Positions 15,650 through 22,459 of a stretch of DNA of 64,000 bases are shown one piece after another. The stretch is from an uncultured Eubacteriales bacterium (GTDB lineage Bacteria > Bacillota > Clostridia > Oscillospirales > Oscillospiraceae), in NCBI GenBank assembly GCA_934597725.1, contig CAKTSK010000002.1, positions 62,001-126,000 of the forward strand, given 5' to 3'. The number at the start of each line of letters is the position of its first letter. The first letter of the stretch is position 1. The translations under genes and the position numbers were made by a program. The notes beneath the pieces were generated by a model. The model did no database searches. It was not told the DNA's origin and worked only from the letters and a program-made list of their open reading frames with translations.

Positions 15650-16294
15650 CTATTGAGCGGCGCTGCCGTGTGACGCCTCAAACGCATTGATCTTGGTTTG
15701 CAGCAGCTCGACCCACTTTCCAACGTGATACTCGCCGCACACGGCGCGGTGTACCTGGATCGCAAGCGGCAGCAACTGCTTGCGGCCCGATGCAAAGGCT
15801 CTCCCCATGGTGAAAATGGGAAGAAAATGGGTTCCGCCACCGAAAACATGGAGATGGAAGCCGGTAAAGGAGAACCACGGCACCATGGACACATCAAAGG
15901 AATTGAGCGGTCTGCCGGGCTTGGGGGTATATGCCGTGGAGAAGGAATACTTGGCGACATCGGCCGCATAGCGCGCCAAGAAGGTATGGTATGCCGGATG
16001 ATATGCCGTCCATATCCCGGAGAAGGTCTTTTGTTCTGGGTTGAAGATCGTGTAGGCGGGGTGCATTTCGTCAAAACAGCCCAGCCCTTCCTCCGTAAGG
16101 GCGGTGCGAAACTCCGGCATCTGATTGACCGTCTGCGTCATCAGCCAGAGCAAGGTGGGGTAGCGCTGTTTCCCGCGCAGGGCTGAGAGATCAAGATCGA
16201 CGCACACCGAATATGTGCCGCACGCCTCACGGGTGAAGTATCGATACTGTTCTCTGCGCTCCCAATGTTCCACATGGATCGGGGTGAATGCCAT
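15650..16294 (-). CDS. Chloramphenicol acetyltransferase-fold protein with altered catalytic motif
   Basis: A 214-residue protein of the type A CAT fold. Typical CAT blocks are present: start FTPIHVEHWERREQYRYFTRE, then YPTLLWLMTQTVNQMPEFRTAL, FNPEQKTFSGIW, and FTGFHLHVFGGGTHFLPIFTMGR. The catalytic block that should read HHAVCDGFH is instead H182-R-A-V-C-G-E-Y-H: the second, catalytic His is Arg183, and the structural Asp-Gly is Gly-Glu. Chloramphenicol acetylation is therefore unlikely, so a different acyl transfer or a binding role is possible. ATG 16294 has AAAGGAG upstream. It stands alone, in a somewhat AT-richer stretch (15650-16560) that hints at transfer. Confidence 0.8.
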   Translation of the reverse strand: MAFTPIHVEHWERREQYRYFTREACGTYSVCVDLDLSALRGKQRYPTLLWLMTQTVNQMPEFRTALTEEGLGCFDEMHPAYTIFNPEQKTFSGIWTAYHPAYHTFLARYAADVAKYSFSTAYTPKPGRPLNSFDVSMVPWFSFTGFHLHVFGGGTHFLPIFTMGRAFASGRKQLLPLAIQVHRAVCGEYHVGKWVELLQTKINAFEASHGSAAQ

Positions 16295-16768
16295 CTTTTT
16301 CGCTCCTTTAGAGATCCCGGCAACCTTTGGTTGGGATCTTTGCGATCGTAAGAAAAGCAACGGAAAAGGGACGATCAAAACCGCCGGTTGGACCAGTGGT
16401 TTGATCCGACCCTATGCGGACCAATGCCCTATCGTCACCGCTTAAAAGAGGTGGGACGAGCGTTTTTTGCACGCAGGAATACTTGCTGCCCAACGCCATG
16501 ATCCGTCTGCTTTTTCAGCGCAATTATTGCAGATCTTCACCGGGTTTGTCAATGCCATGTCACACAGCTCAGACAGAAAAAGAACCCTTTGCAGGGCGCG
16601 CCCGCCGCACAGAAAAATCGCAGTCTCTGCCACCCGGTGCGCTGCTTGGTAAAATCCTCAAATCTCCCCACAGCCCCCAGGCAAGGAGACCGAGTTACAG
16701 TTTTTCGCTTGGCGTTCAGGTATGATATCCACAACAAAAGAAACCACTCGCTGAGAAAGGAGTTTCGT
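16295..16768. other. Intergenic stretch with no supported gene
   Basis: About 470 bases between the divergent CAT-fold and rhodanese-like genes. Base composition is more balanced than in the flanks. I see no convincing gene, tRNA or strong hairpin here. Promoters for both divergent genes must lie here, but the box matches are too weak to place. Confidence 0.5.
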
Positions 16769-17128
16769 ATGGGTATCCTCTCCTGTTTGTTCTGTACCGA
16801 CATCAACCGGGGCGTCCGGGAGTTCCAGGCCACCCCAGGGGCGGTCCTGCTGGACGTCCGCACCGCCCGGGAGCACGACTTCAAGCGCATCCCCAACAGC
16901 CAGAATCTTCCTCTGACAGACCTGGACCAGGCCAAGGACCGGTTCCCGGACCGCGACCTCCCCCTCTACGTCTACGCCTACGGCGGCGAGACCAGCGCCA
17001 AAGCGGCCCGGCAGCTGAAAGCCATGGGCTTCACCAACGTCCACGACATCGGCGGCATCAAAAAATGCTGCGGCAGCCAGGGCTACAAAGGTCCTGCCGA
17101 AGGGACCCGGTGGCACGCTTCCACCTGA
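16769..17128 (+). CDS. Rhodanese-like domain protein lacking the active-site cysteine
   Basis: A 119-residue single rhodanese domain. The fold markers are clear: VLLDVRTAREHDFKRIPNSQNLPL and GFTNVHDIGGI. The catalytic loop, normally YCxxGxRS, reads Y-A70-Y-G-G-E-T-S, so the persulfide-carrying Cys is Ala. Other Cys (SCLFC near the N-terminus and KKCCGS at the end) are placed elsewhere and might be used differently. ATG 16769 follows AAAGGAG. Sulfur transfer by the canonical mechanism is not expected; a binding or redox role is possible. A terminator follows. Confidence 0.82.
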   Translation: MGILSCLFCTDINRGVREFQATPGAVLLDVRTAREHDFKRIPNSQNLPLTDLDQAKDRFPDRDLPLYVYAYGGETSAKAARQLKAMGFTNVHDIGGIKKCCGSQGYKGPAEGTRWHAST

Positions 17129-17167
17129 GTCCGCCGCACCCACAACAGTGCACCGTCCCTCCTACGC

Positions 17168-17205
17168 AAAAAACGGGTTTCCCCCACAGGGAAACCCGTT
17201 TTTTT
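17168..17205. terminator. Bidirectional terminator
   Basis: A 14-bp stem AAAACGGGTTTCCC/GGGAAACCCGTTTT with a 5-base loop, T-rich on both strands, between convergent genes. Confidence 0.85.
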
Positions 17206-17231
17206 GTACTGCGTTGGTGGCGGACCGCCGA

Positions 17232-18059
17232 TCACTCCAGGTTCAGGTGCCGGTGGAGCATCCGAATGGTGATCCCGTAAAGCACCGCGCTCACCAGCGC
17301 CGTGATCCCGATGCTGCCCCACATAAACCCGTGCATGGCCCCGGTCGGGGTGAGCTGCATCAGCCAGCTCGATGCCATGCCGTCCAGGAAGGGGATCCCT
17401 GCCAGCAGGAGCATACCGGACAGGATCTGCAAGGCCACCTGGATGGCGAAGAAAAAGACCACCGACAGGAGCATCTTGTGCCGGTTGAAGCTGTGCCCAA
17501 TGGCCAGCGGCGTGTAAAAGATCAGGCAGGTGAGCACACAGCTGACCAGGAACAGCAGCACCAGCTCCACCAGGAAGGCCACGCCGTTGCCCACATAGTA
17601 GGCGTTGATCTCCCGGGCGATCTCCTGGACCAGCCGCCCGATCTCCTGGAACATGTCCATGTTGGCCACCAGCGCCATGACCGACACCACGTCGATCACC
17701 AGCGCCCCCAGCAGCCACACCGCCGAGACGATCAGCTTCGACCACACCAGAGAATGGCTGGACACGGGCAGGGTAAACATCACATACCCCTCGTCTGCCA
17801 GCAGGTTGCTGCGGAAGCGGAGGATGGCCTGGACCACTGCCACCACAAAGGTGGCCATCAGCGCCAGCAGGAAGCCCGTCGCAACGAGGAAGGCCACGAT
17901 GCCCAGGAATTGATAGCCCATCGCCCCGCCATACTCCACCATGTTGAGCCAAAAATCCGTGGCACGGGTCATGAAGGCCAGCAGCACGGTGATCAGGTAC
18001 AGGGGGAGCATCACCCGGGCCGTGGCCCGGAACTCATGTTTCAATAATTTTCTCAGCAT
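17232..18059 (-). CDS. ABC transporter permease-type membrane protein
   Basis: A 275-residue membrane protein with six to seven hydrophobic segments and a short basic cytoplasmic N-terminus (LRKLLKHEFRATAR). This is the usual start of ABC-2-like permeases in GntR/YtrA-linked operons. The LPVSSHSLVWSKLIVS loop is typical of such permeases. Its ATG overlaps the end of the ATPase gene by 7 bases, so the two are translated together and form one exporter or efflux pump. Substrate is not determinable. In related systems it is often a cell-wall-active peptide or antibiotic (inference). Confidence 0.85.
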   Translation of the reverse strand: MLRKLLKHEFRATARVMLPLYLITVLLAFMTRATDFWLNMVEYGGAMGYQFLGIVAFLVATGFLLALMATFVVAVVQAILRFRSNLLADEGYVMFTLPVSSHSLVWSKLIVSAVWLLGALVIDVVSVMALVANMDMFQEIGRLVQEIAREINAYYVGNGVAFLVELVLLFLVSCVLTCLIFYTPLAIGHSFNRHKMLLSVVFFFAIQVALQILSGMLLLAGIPFLDGMASSWLMQLTPTGAMHGFMWGSIGITALVSAVLYGITIRMLHRHLNLE

Positions 18060-18748
18060 TTGTATACCTCCCGGAACAAGGCGTCCACGCTCATGCCCTT
18101 CTCCTCCCGAATGGCGTCCACCGCAGACTGGAACAGGATCTGTCCCCGGTCGATGAAGAGGACCTCATCCAGGATCTTTTCCACGTCTGCGATCAGGTGG
18201 GTGGAGATGATCACAGAAGCTTCGGGGTTGTAGTTGCGGATGATGGTGTCCAGGATATAATCCCGGGCCGCCGGGTCCACGCCGCCGATGGGTTCGTCCA
18301 GCAGGTAGAGCTTGGCCTGGCGGCTCATGGTCAGCACCAGCTGGACCTTTTCCCGGGTCCCCTTGGACATCTGCTTCATCCGCTGCTTGGGGGAGATCTC
18401 CAGCCGGTCCAGCATCTCGCTGCTGCGCTGGCGCTGGAAGTCGGCGTAGAAATCCTCATAGAAATCCTGCAGCTGCTTGACGGTCATCCACAGGGGCAGG
18501 CTGGTCCGCTCGGGCAGGTAGGAGACCATCGCGTGGCTCTCCTTGCCGGGGGTGTGGCCGTCGATCCAGATCTGTCCCTCTGTGGGCACCAGCAGGCCGT
18601 TGGCCAGCTTGATCAGGGTGGTCTTGCCGCTGCCGTTGGGGCCCAGCAGGCCCACGATCCGGCCGGGTTCGATGGCGAAGCTCACCCCGTCCAGGGCCGT
18701 GGTCGGCCCGAAGCGTTTGACAAGTCCATTGCACTCTAAAATACTCAT
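18053..18748 (-). CDS. ABC transporter ATP-binding protein
   Basis: A 231-residue ABC ATPase. Walker A is GPNGSGKT near residue 36 and Walker B is LYLLDEPIGGVDP; the signature motif is degenerate (MSKGTREKVQ in place of LSGGQ, a form common in this exporter subfamily). The H-loop ISTHL is present. It energises the permease encoded immediately downstream. Its ATG overlaps the stop of the GntR gene as ATGA, so all three genes are coupled. Length is short but normal for the class. Confidence 0.93.
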   Translation of the reverse strand: MSILECNGLVKRFGPTTALDGVSFAIEPGRIVGLLGPNGSGKTTLIKLANGLLVPTEGQIWIDGHTPGKESHAMVSYLPERTSLPLWMTVKQLQDFYEDFYADFQRQRSSEMLDRLEISPKQRMKQMSKGTREKVQLVLTMSRQAKLYLLDEPIGGVDPAARDYILDTIIRNYNPEASVIISTHLIADVEKILDEVLFIDRGQILFQSAVDAIREEKGMSVDALFREVYKC

Positions 18749-19119
18749 GGATGGTCTCCTTTCTCTCCCTCTGCCTGCACGAACGCCAGGATCTCCTCCA
18801 GGGAGAAGCCCAGGTGGATCATGCCGTCCAGAAATTCCTTCACCTGGCCCCGGGCCAGGGTCTCCCGCAGGCTGCGGATGCGGTCTGCGTCCTCGGTGAC
18901 GAACCGCCCGGCGGTGCGCTGGCTGTAGACCAGCTCTTCCCGCTCCATCTCCATCATGGCCCGCTGCATGGTGTTGGGGTTGACCCCCGCCTCTGCCGCC
19001 AGGTCCCGCACCGAGGGCAAGCGCGCTCCCGGCTGCAGGGCGCCGCTGACGATGCGCTGCTGGATCTGGGTGATCAGCTGGGCGTAGATGGGGGTGTCGC
19101 TGCGAAACTGCCAAGCCAT
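18745..19119 (-). CDS. GntR/YtrA-family transcriptional repressor
   Basis: A 124-residue YtrA-type regulator: a winged helix at residues 5-75 (PIYAQLITQIQQRIVSGALQPGARLPSVRDLA, then NPNTMQRAMMEMEREELVYSQRTAGRFV) and a short helical dimerisation tail. Members of this subfamily repress the ABC operon in which they sit, often responding to cell-wall antibiotics (family knowledge). Two candidate ATGs exist; the second (19119) has GGAGGG at spacing 6, whereas the first touches the ribosome site, so 19119 is used. Autorepression is likely given the inverted repeat over its own -10 region. Confidence 0.9.
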   Translation of the reverse strand: MAWQFRSDTPIYAQLITQIQQRIVSGALQPGARLPSVRDLAAEAGVNPNTMQRAMMEMEREELVYSQRTAGRFVTEDADRIRSLRETLARGQVKEFLDGMIHLGFSLEEILAFVQAEGEKGDHP

Positions 19120-19140
19120 GGTCATCCCTCCTTGTACTGG

Positions 19141-19168
19141 TGTATTGTTGTTCTGCTCAGTTAATACA
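19141..19168. promoter_or_regulatory. Inverted repeat over the -10 region (candidate YtrA operator)
   Basis: TGTATT (19141-19146) and AATACA (19163-19168), a perfect 6+6 inverted repeat with a 16-base centre that overlaps the -10 box. YtrA-type operators commonly contain GTATTA/TAATAC arms. Confidence 0.45.
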
Positions 19169-19193
19169 ATAGCACATTTTCTCCGTTTGTCAA
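19166..19193 (-). promoter_or_regulatory. Promoter of the gntR-ABC operon
   Basis: Minus strand consensus TTGACA (19188-19193) and TATTGT (19166-19171), spacing 16. Confidence 0.75.
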
Positions 19194-19361
19194 GTCTTTT
19201 TTTGCGGCGGCTATGTAACGCGCCTTGATCCGCGCCCAATCTCTGTGTTGTCGGTCTCCCGGCATCCCTTTCTGCAGCTCTCGCGCCTGGTGTGCTTGCA
19301 CAGCTGCTGCGGTTCATTCTGGGCTGTCGTTCCTGTTCTCAGGTCTCTTTCTTAGCATAAC

Positions 19362-19428
19362 AGATAGTCCCCTTAGTGTAGCCTCGAAAAATTTCCTTTT
19401 TCGAGGGGCTACTCTAAGGGGACTATCT
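19362..19428. repeat. Long near-perfect hairpin (MITE-like or terminator)
   Basis: Two arms of about 30 bases: AGATAGTCCCCTTAG pairs with CTAAGGGGACTATCT, then TGTAGCC with GGGCTAC-type sequence, then TCGAAAAA with TTTTTCGA, around a 5-base loop. It begins 25 bases beyond the 3' end of tRNA-Arg on the minus strand. No T tract follows the stem, so it is longer and less terminator-like than the other hairpins here. A miniature inverted-repeat element or an end-to-end transposon relic is possible. Confidence 0.55.
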
Positions 19429-19453
19429 CAAAAACGGCTTACAGCGGTCATTT

Positions 19454-19530
19454 TGGCACCCCCGGCGAGACTCGAACTCACTACATTCCGCTTAGGAGGC
19501 GGACCCTCTATCCCGGTGAGGTACGGAGGC
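19454..19530 (-). tRNA. tRNA-Arg (anticodon CCT)
   Basis: A 77-nt cloverleaf read on the minus strand. Acceptor GCCTCCG pairs with CGGGGGT (two wobble pairs), D stem CCTC/GAGG, anticodon stem TCCGC/GCGGA with loop CTCCTAA (anticodon CCT, Arg AGG), T arm GTGAG-TTCGAGT-CTCGC, discriminator G and an encoded CCA. A consensus promoter lies 35 bases upstream. Confidence 0.93.
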
Positions 19531-19564
19531 AAAGCGCTGCGGAGCGGCGACTCCACGTTTTTCA

Positions 19565-19593
19565 ATTTTAGCTCATCCCAGCGCATTTGTCAA
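19565..19593 (-). promoter_or_regulatory. Promoter of tRNA-Arg
   Basis: Minus strand TTGACA (19588-19593) and TAAAAT (19565-19570), spacing 17. Confidence 0.8.
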
Positions 19594-19787
19594 TCAGCAG
19601 GCCCCAGACAAGGGAACCGCGTGCAGCAGTACCATACAGATATTCTCTGTCATCTGCTTGCCAAATAGAATGTCACTCCTCATCAGCCAGCGAAGCGCCG
19701 GATACCAGGGAGAGCCTGTTCTTCTCCCGCTACGATCCCAAGACCGTGGCGTGCCCCCTGTCGCTTCTGTCATCGTTTTATTACAAA
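19594..19787. other. Intergenic stretch with no supported gene
   Basis: Between the tRNA-Arg promoter and the end of the DUF1847 gene I find no gene with a ribosome site and no recognisable protein remnant. Confidence 0.4.
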
Positions 19788-19848
19788 TAAAACCGCCGAA
19801 ACAATGCGCATCTCGGAAAAACGACCGGGATACACACTGTTCGGCGGT
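19788..19848 (-). terminator. Possible terminator of the ruvX-udp-DUF1847 operon
   Basis: On the minus strand ACCGCCGAA pairs with TTCGGCGGT (9 bp) around a long loop containing a minor inner stem, followed by TTTTATTTG. The large loop lowers confidence. Confidence 0.4.
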
Positions 19849-19911
19849 GCCAAAAACGGCAGGGCGCAGCTGCTGCTTTGCACACAGCGGCGCTTGCTCT
19901 TTTGTGATCGT

Positions 19912-20610
19912 TCAGCGCGGGCCGGGTCCATCCACCGGTTCGGCCGGCAGGGTCCCTTCTTCGTCGGGCAAAGGCTTCATCAGGTGGGCATAATAGCCCT
20001 CGGCGGTATACAGCGCCATGACCGGGTTGTGGACCAGCACCCGGTCTTTCACCACCAGGGTGGTGGTGACCGCCTTGGCGTGCTTATAGAACAGGCTGTC
20101 GTGGCCCACGCACAGCCCCATGACGATGTTCAGCTCCGTCCCTTCTTCGTTGAGGCGCTGGGCTTGCAGGACCGGGTTGCAGGCCACCGGGCCGGGACCC
20201 TGGTGGTGGGGCGGGATGTCCAGGTCGTCCTTCAAGACCTCCCCGGTCTTACAGGCCACGCCATAGACAGAAAAGCCGTTGGCCCGGAGCATTTTGGCCA
20301 GAATACGGCTCTCCCGCAGCAGGGCCACGCAGGTGGCGATGCCGATCTTGTGGTATCCCATCCGCTTGGCAAAGAGGATGGTCTCCTGGACCCGGGGCCA
20401 TTTTTTATAGCCGTCCGACTCGATGCTGGCGGCCACCTGGGCCAGCTTCCGGTCCTCCTCGTCGGTCAAATATTGTTCCACAGACCGGTCCCGCTGCGCC
20501 GGCGTCAGGCTGCGGCTGACGCAGAAGGCCGGATAGGGGCGGTCGGTGGAGTGGTTGTCGCAGCGGGTGGCTCCGCAGTCGATGCAGGAGCGGCGGATCT
20601 CTTCGCTCAT
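19912..20610 (-). CDS. DUF1847 (metal-binding Cys-rich domain) protein
   Basis: A 232-residue DUF1847 protein. The N-terminus has Cys pairs (RRSCIDCGATRCDN), consistent with metal binding. It is followed by VQETILFAKRMGYHKIGIATCVALLRESRILAKMLRANGFSVYGVACKTGEV, then CNPVLQAQRLNEEGTELNIVMGLCVGHDSLFYKHAKAVTTTLVVKDRVLVHNP, blocks that define the family. Biochemical role unknown. The conserved Cys/His set suggests a redox or metal function. Its ATG overlaps the stop of the nucleoside phosphorylase gene (ATGA), and AGGAGG lies inside that gene, so the pair is translationally coupled. The Pro/Gly-rich tail is short. Confidence 0.9.
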   Translation of the reverse strand: MSEEIRRSCIDCGATRCDNHSTDRPYPAFCVSRSLTPAQRDRSVEQYLTDEEDRKLAQVAASIESDGYKKWPRVQETILFAKRMGYHKIGIATCVALLRESRILAKMLRANGFSVYGVACKTGEVLKDDLDIPPHHQGPGPVACNPVLQAQRLNEEGTELNIVMGLCVGHDSLFYKHAKAVTTTLVVKDRVLVHNPVMALYTAEGYYAHLMKPLPDEEGTLPAEPVDGPGPR

Positions 20611-21392
20611 GGCTGCCCCTCCTTGGCCCGGTCCCGGCGGATAAGCTCCTTGAGGGCCTCCACCGCCAGACGGATGGACAGGGTCACGTCCTCGGATTCC
20701 TTTTGATCCAGGCCGGCGTTCTCCCGCTCCTGGTTCCAGATCACATGGAAGGCCGCGCCGCAGCGGACCCCCAGCGCTGCCGCCGCGGTAAAGAGGGCTG
20801 CCGACTCCATCTCGCTGGCCAGGACTCCCAGCCGCTTCCAGGCCTCCCACTTGGCCTTCAGTTCATAGGAGACCGGCATCCGGTCGGGGTCGTGCTGGCC
20901 GTAAAAGGAGTCCTTGCACTGAACCACGCCCACATGCCAGGGGTGGCCCATGGTTTTGGCGGTGTCCACCAGGGCGGACAGCACTTCGTAATCCGGCACG
21001 GCGGGAAATTCCAGGGGCGCGTATTCCCGGCTGGTCCCCTCGTGGCGGACGGCCCCGGCGGCGATGACCAGGTCGTCGCTCTGGACCTGGAGCTGGATGC
21101 CCCCGCAGGTCCCGGTACGCAGGAAGGTGTCTGCGCCCACGGCGTGAAGCTCCTCCAGGGCGATGACGGCAGAGGGGCCGCCGATGCCGGTGGAGCAGAC
21201 GCTGACCTTCTCCCCCAGCAGGGTGCCGGTGTACAGGTTGAACTCCCGGTTGTAGGCCACCTGCCTGGGCTGGTCAAAGTACTGGGCGATCTTTTCGCTT
21301 CTGGCCGGGTCGCCGGGCAGGATGCAGTAGCGGCCCACGTCACCGGGAGCGCAGCGCAGATGGAACTGCTCGGAACGGGTTTCCTGTTTCAT
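20607..21392 (-). CDS. udp: Uridine phosphorylase-type nucleoside phosphorylase
   Basis: A 261-residue PNP/UDP family protein that should split uridine (or a related nucleoside) with phosphate into base and ribose-1-phosphate for salvage. Visible motifs: YCILPGDPARSEKIA (phosphate-binding GDPxR), YTGTLLGEKVSVCSTGIGGPSA, LRTGTCGGI, and the base/ribose pocket EMESAALFTAAAALGVRCGA. Uridine rather than purine specificity is judged from this overall pattern and the hexameric NP-I length. It is the middle gene of a tightly coupled operon: 4-base overlaps on both sides, with ruvX upstream and DUF1847 downstream. Confidence 0.86.
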   Translation of the reverse strand: MKQETRSEQFHLRCAPGDVGRYCILPGDPARSEKIAQYFDQPRQVAYNREFNLYTGTLLGEKVSVCSTGIGGPSAVIALEELHAVGADTFLRTGTCGGIQLQVQSDDLVIAAGAVRHEGTSREYAPLEFPAVPDYEVLSALVDTAKTMGHPWHVGVVQCKDSFYGQHDPDRMPVSYELKAKWEAWKRLGVLASEMESAALFTAAAALGVRCGAAFHVIWNQERENAGLDQKESEDVTLSIRLAVEALKELIRRDRAKEGQP

Positions 21393-21835
21393 TGGCTCTC
21401 CTCCTTTTCTTGTCGCTGGGCCTGTAGGCGGCGCCAGTCCAGATAGCCTTCCAGGATCAAGGCAGCCGCCACGGCATCGACCTTGTCCTTGCGGTTTTTC
21501 GCCCGGACCCCCTGGTCGCCCAGGATCTGATGGGCGGCCACTGTGGTCCGCCGCTCGTCCCACAGGGCCACCGGCAGGCCGACGGCCTCTTCCAGGCGAT
21601 GGGCAAAGGCGGCGTATTTTTCCGCCCGGGGGCCCAGGGTGCCGTCCATGTTCCGGGGGTAGCCCATCACCAGCTCCTGGGCGCCCTCCCGGCGGGCCAG
21701 AGCCGCCAACTCCTCCAGAACGACCTCTTCCTTGCGGCTTTTGATCAAAAAGGTCTGGCCGGCCAGAAAGCCGGTGGCATCGGACAGGGCCACGCCGGTC
21801 CGAACGTCGCCGTAATCAATGGCCATCACGCGCAT
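21389..21835 (-). CDS. ruvX: YqgF/RuvX family nuclease (putative pre-16S rRNA nuclease)
   Basis: A 148-residue RNase H-fold protein. The family's acidic residues are visible: MAIDYGDVRTGVALSD at the start, VMGYPRNMDGTLGPRA in the centre, and ALWDERRTTVAA plus RKDKVDAVAAALILEGYLD near the end. The protein is essential in many bacteria for 16S rRNA 5'-end maturation; a Holliday-junction role was suggested earlier. ATG 21835 is preferred over GTG 21844, which would overlap the GGGAG site. First gene of the operon with udp and DUF1847. Confidence 0.93.
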   Translation of the reverse strand: MRVMAIDYGDVRTGVALSDATGFLAGQTFLIKSRKEEVVLEELAALARREGAQELVMGYPRNMDGTLGPRAEKYAAFAHRLEEAVGLPVALWDERRTTVAAHQILGDQGVRAKNRKDKVDAVAAALILEGYLDWRRLQAQRQEKEESQ

Positions 21836-21867
21836 GGCGTTCACTCCCTTGTGTGTTGTTTTCTGGT

Positions 21868-21897
21868 ATCTTACCGTGAAGGGGGCTTGGTTGTCAA
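21868..21897 (-). promoter_or_regulatory. Promoter of the ruvX-udp-DUF1847 operon
   Basis: Minus strand TTGACA (21892-21897) and TAAGAT (21868-21873), spacing 18. Confidence 0.6.
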
Positions 21898-21954
21898 GGT
21901 CGCCTCCCGGCGGCGGGGCGGAGAAAGTTTTTCCGAGGATTTTTCTCTCTTGCC

Positions 21955-21983
21955 TTGCAATCGACGCGGGATTCCTCTATAAT
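21955..21983 (+). promoter_or_regulatory. Promoter of tRNA-Pro
   Basis: TTGCAA (21955-21960) and TATAAT (21978-21983), spacing 17, 43 bases ahead of the tRNA. Confidence 0.78.
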
Positions 21984-22025
21984 GACAGCAATGCTTGCCG
22001 CCGGGCCGGCGGTGGGCAGGGATCT

Positions 22026-22101
22026 CCGGGTGTAGCGAAGGTGGTATCGCGCTTGATTTGGGTTCAAGAGACCGGGCGTTCGAGTCGCCCCACTCGGACC
22101 A
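22026..22101 (+). tRNA. tRNA-Pro (anticodon TGG)
   Basis: A 76-nt cloverleaf: acceptor CCGGGTG/CACTCGG, D stem GCG/CGC, anticodon stem CTTGA/TCAAG with loop TTTGGGT (anticodon TGG), T arm GGGCG-TTCGAGT-CGCCC, discriminator A and encoded CCA. A strong promoter precedes it and a terminator follows immediately. Confidence 0.95.
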
Positions 22102-22140
22102 AGACGGAGCAAACGCTGCGGCGTTTGCTCCGTCTTTTTT
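22102..22140 (+). terminator. Terminator of tRNA-Pro
   Basis: A 15-bp perfect stem AGACGGAGCAAACGC/GCGTTTGCTCCGTCT with loop TGCG and a run of T. Confidence 0.9.
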
Positions 22141-22376
22141 GTGCGCCGAACAGGCAAGACACCCCCCTCACAGTTCAACTGGGGGCAGATAAAAACAGCT
22201 CAACAAAACTCCCTTTTATAGATAAGGTGCAAAAAGTCTCTTTCGCGGGGGAACGCAGGGTCCATACAATAACTTCTCCACAAGACCCCTCAACTGGAAT
22301 TTTCCAAAAGCCGCCCTTTTTCCTGCTCCCAATGTATAACTCTGTAGGTTTGTCGTGCTACCAGCGAAATATCCCT

Positions 22377-22404
22377 TGCAATCCCCCGGATACAATAGTA
22401 TAAT
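22377..22404 (+). promoter_or_regulatory. Promoter of typA
   Basis: TTGCAA (22377-22382) and TATAAT (22399-22404), spacing 16. The preceding 22141-22376 contains nothing else that I can support. Confidence 0.7.
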
Positions 22405-22459
22405 AGATTGCCGTAAAATGAAGCGTATGGAATTTATCATAAAATCGAGGTGCGAACCT

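Noticed and set aside
15650..16294. Chloramphenicol resistance gene
   Set aside because: The catalytic HHxxxDG motif is HR...GE, so resistance by acetylation is not expected.
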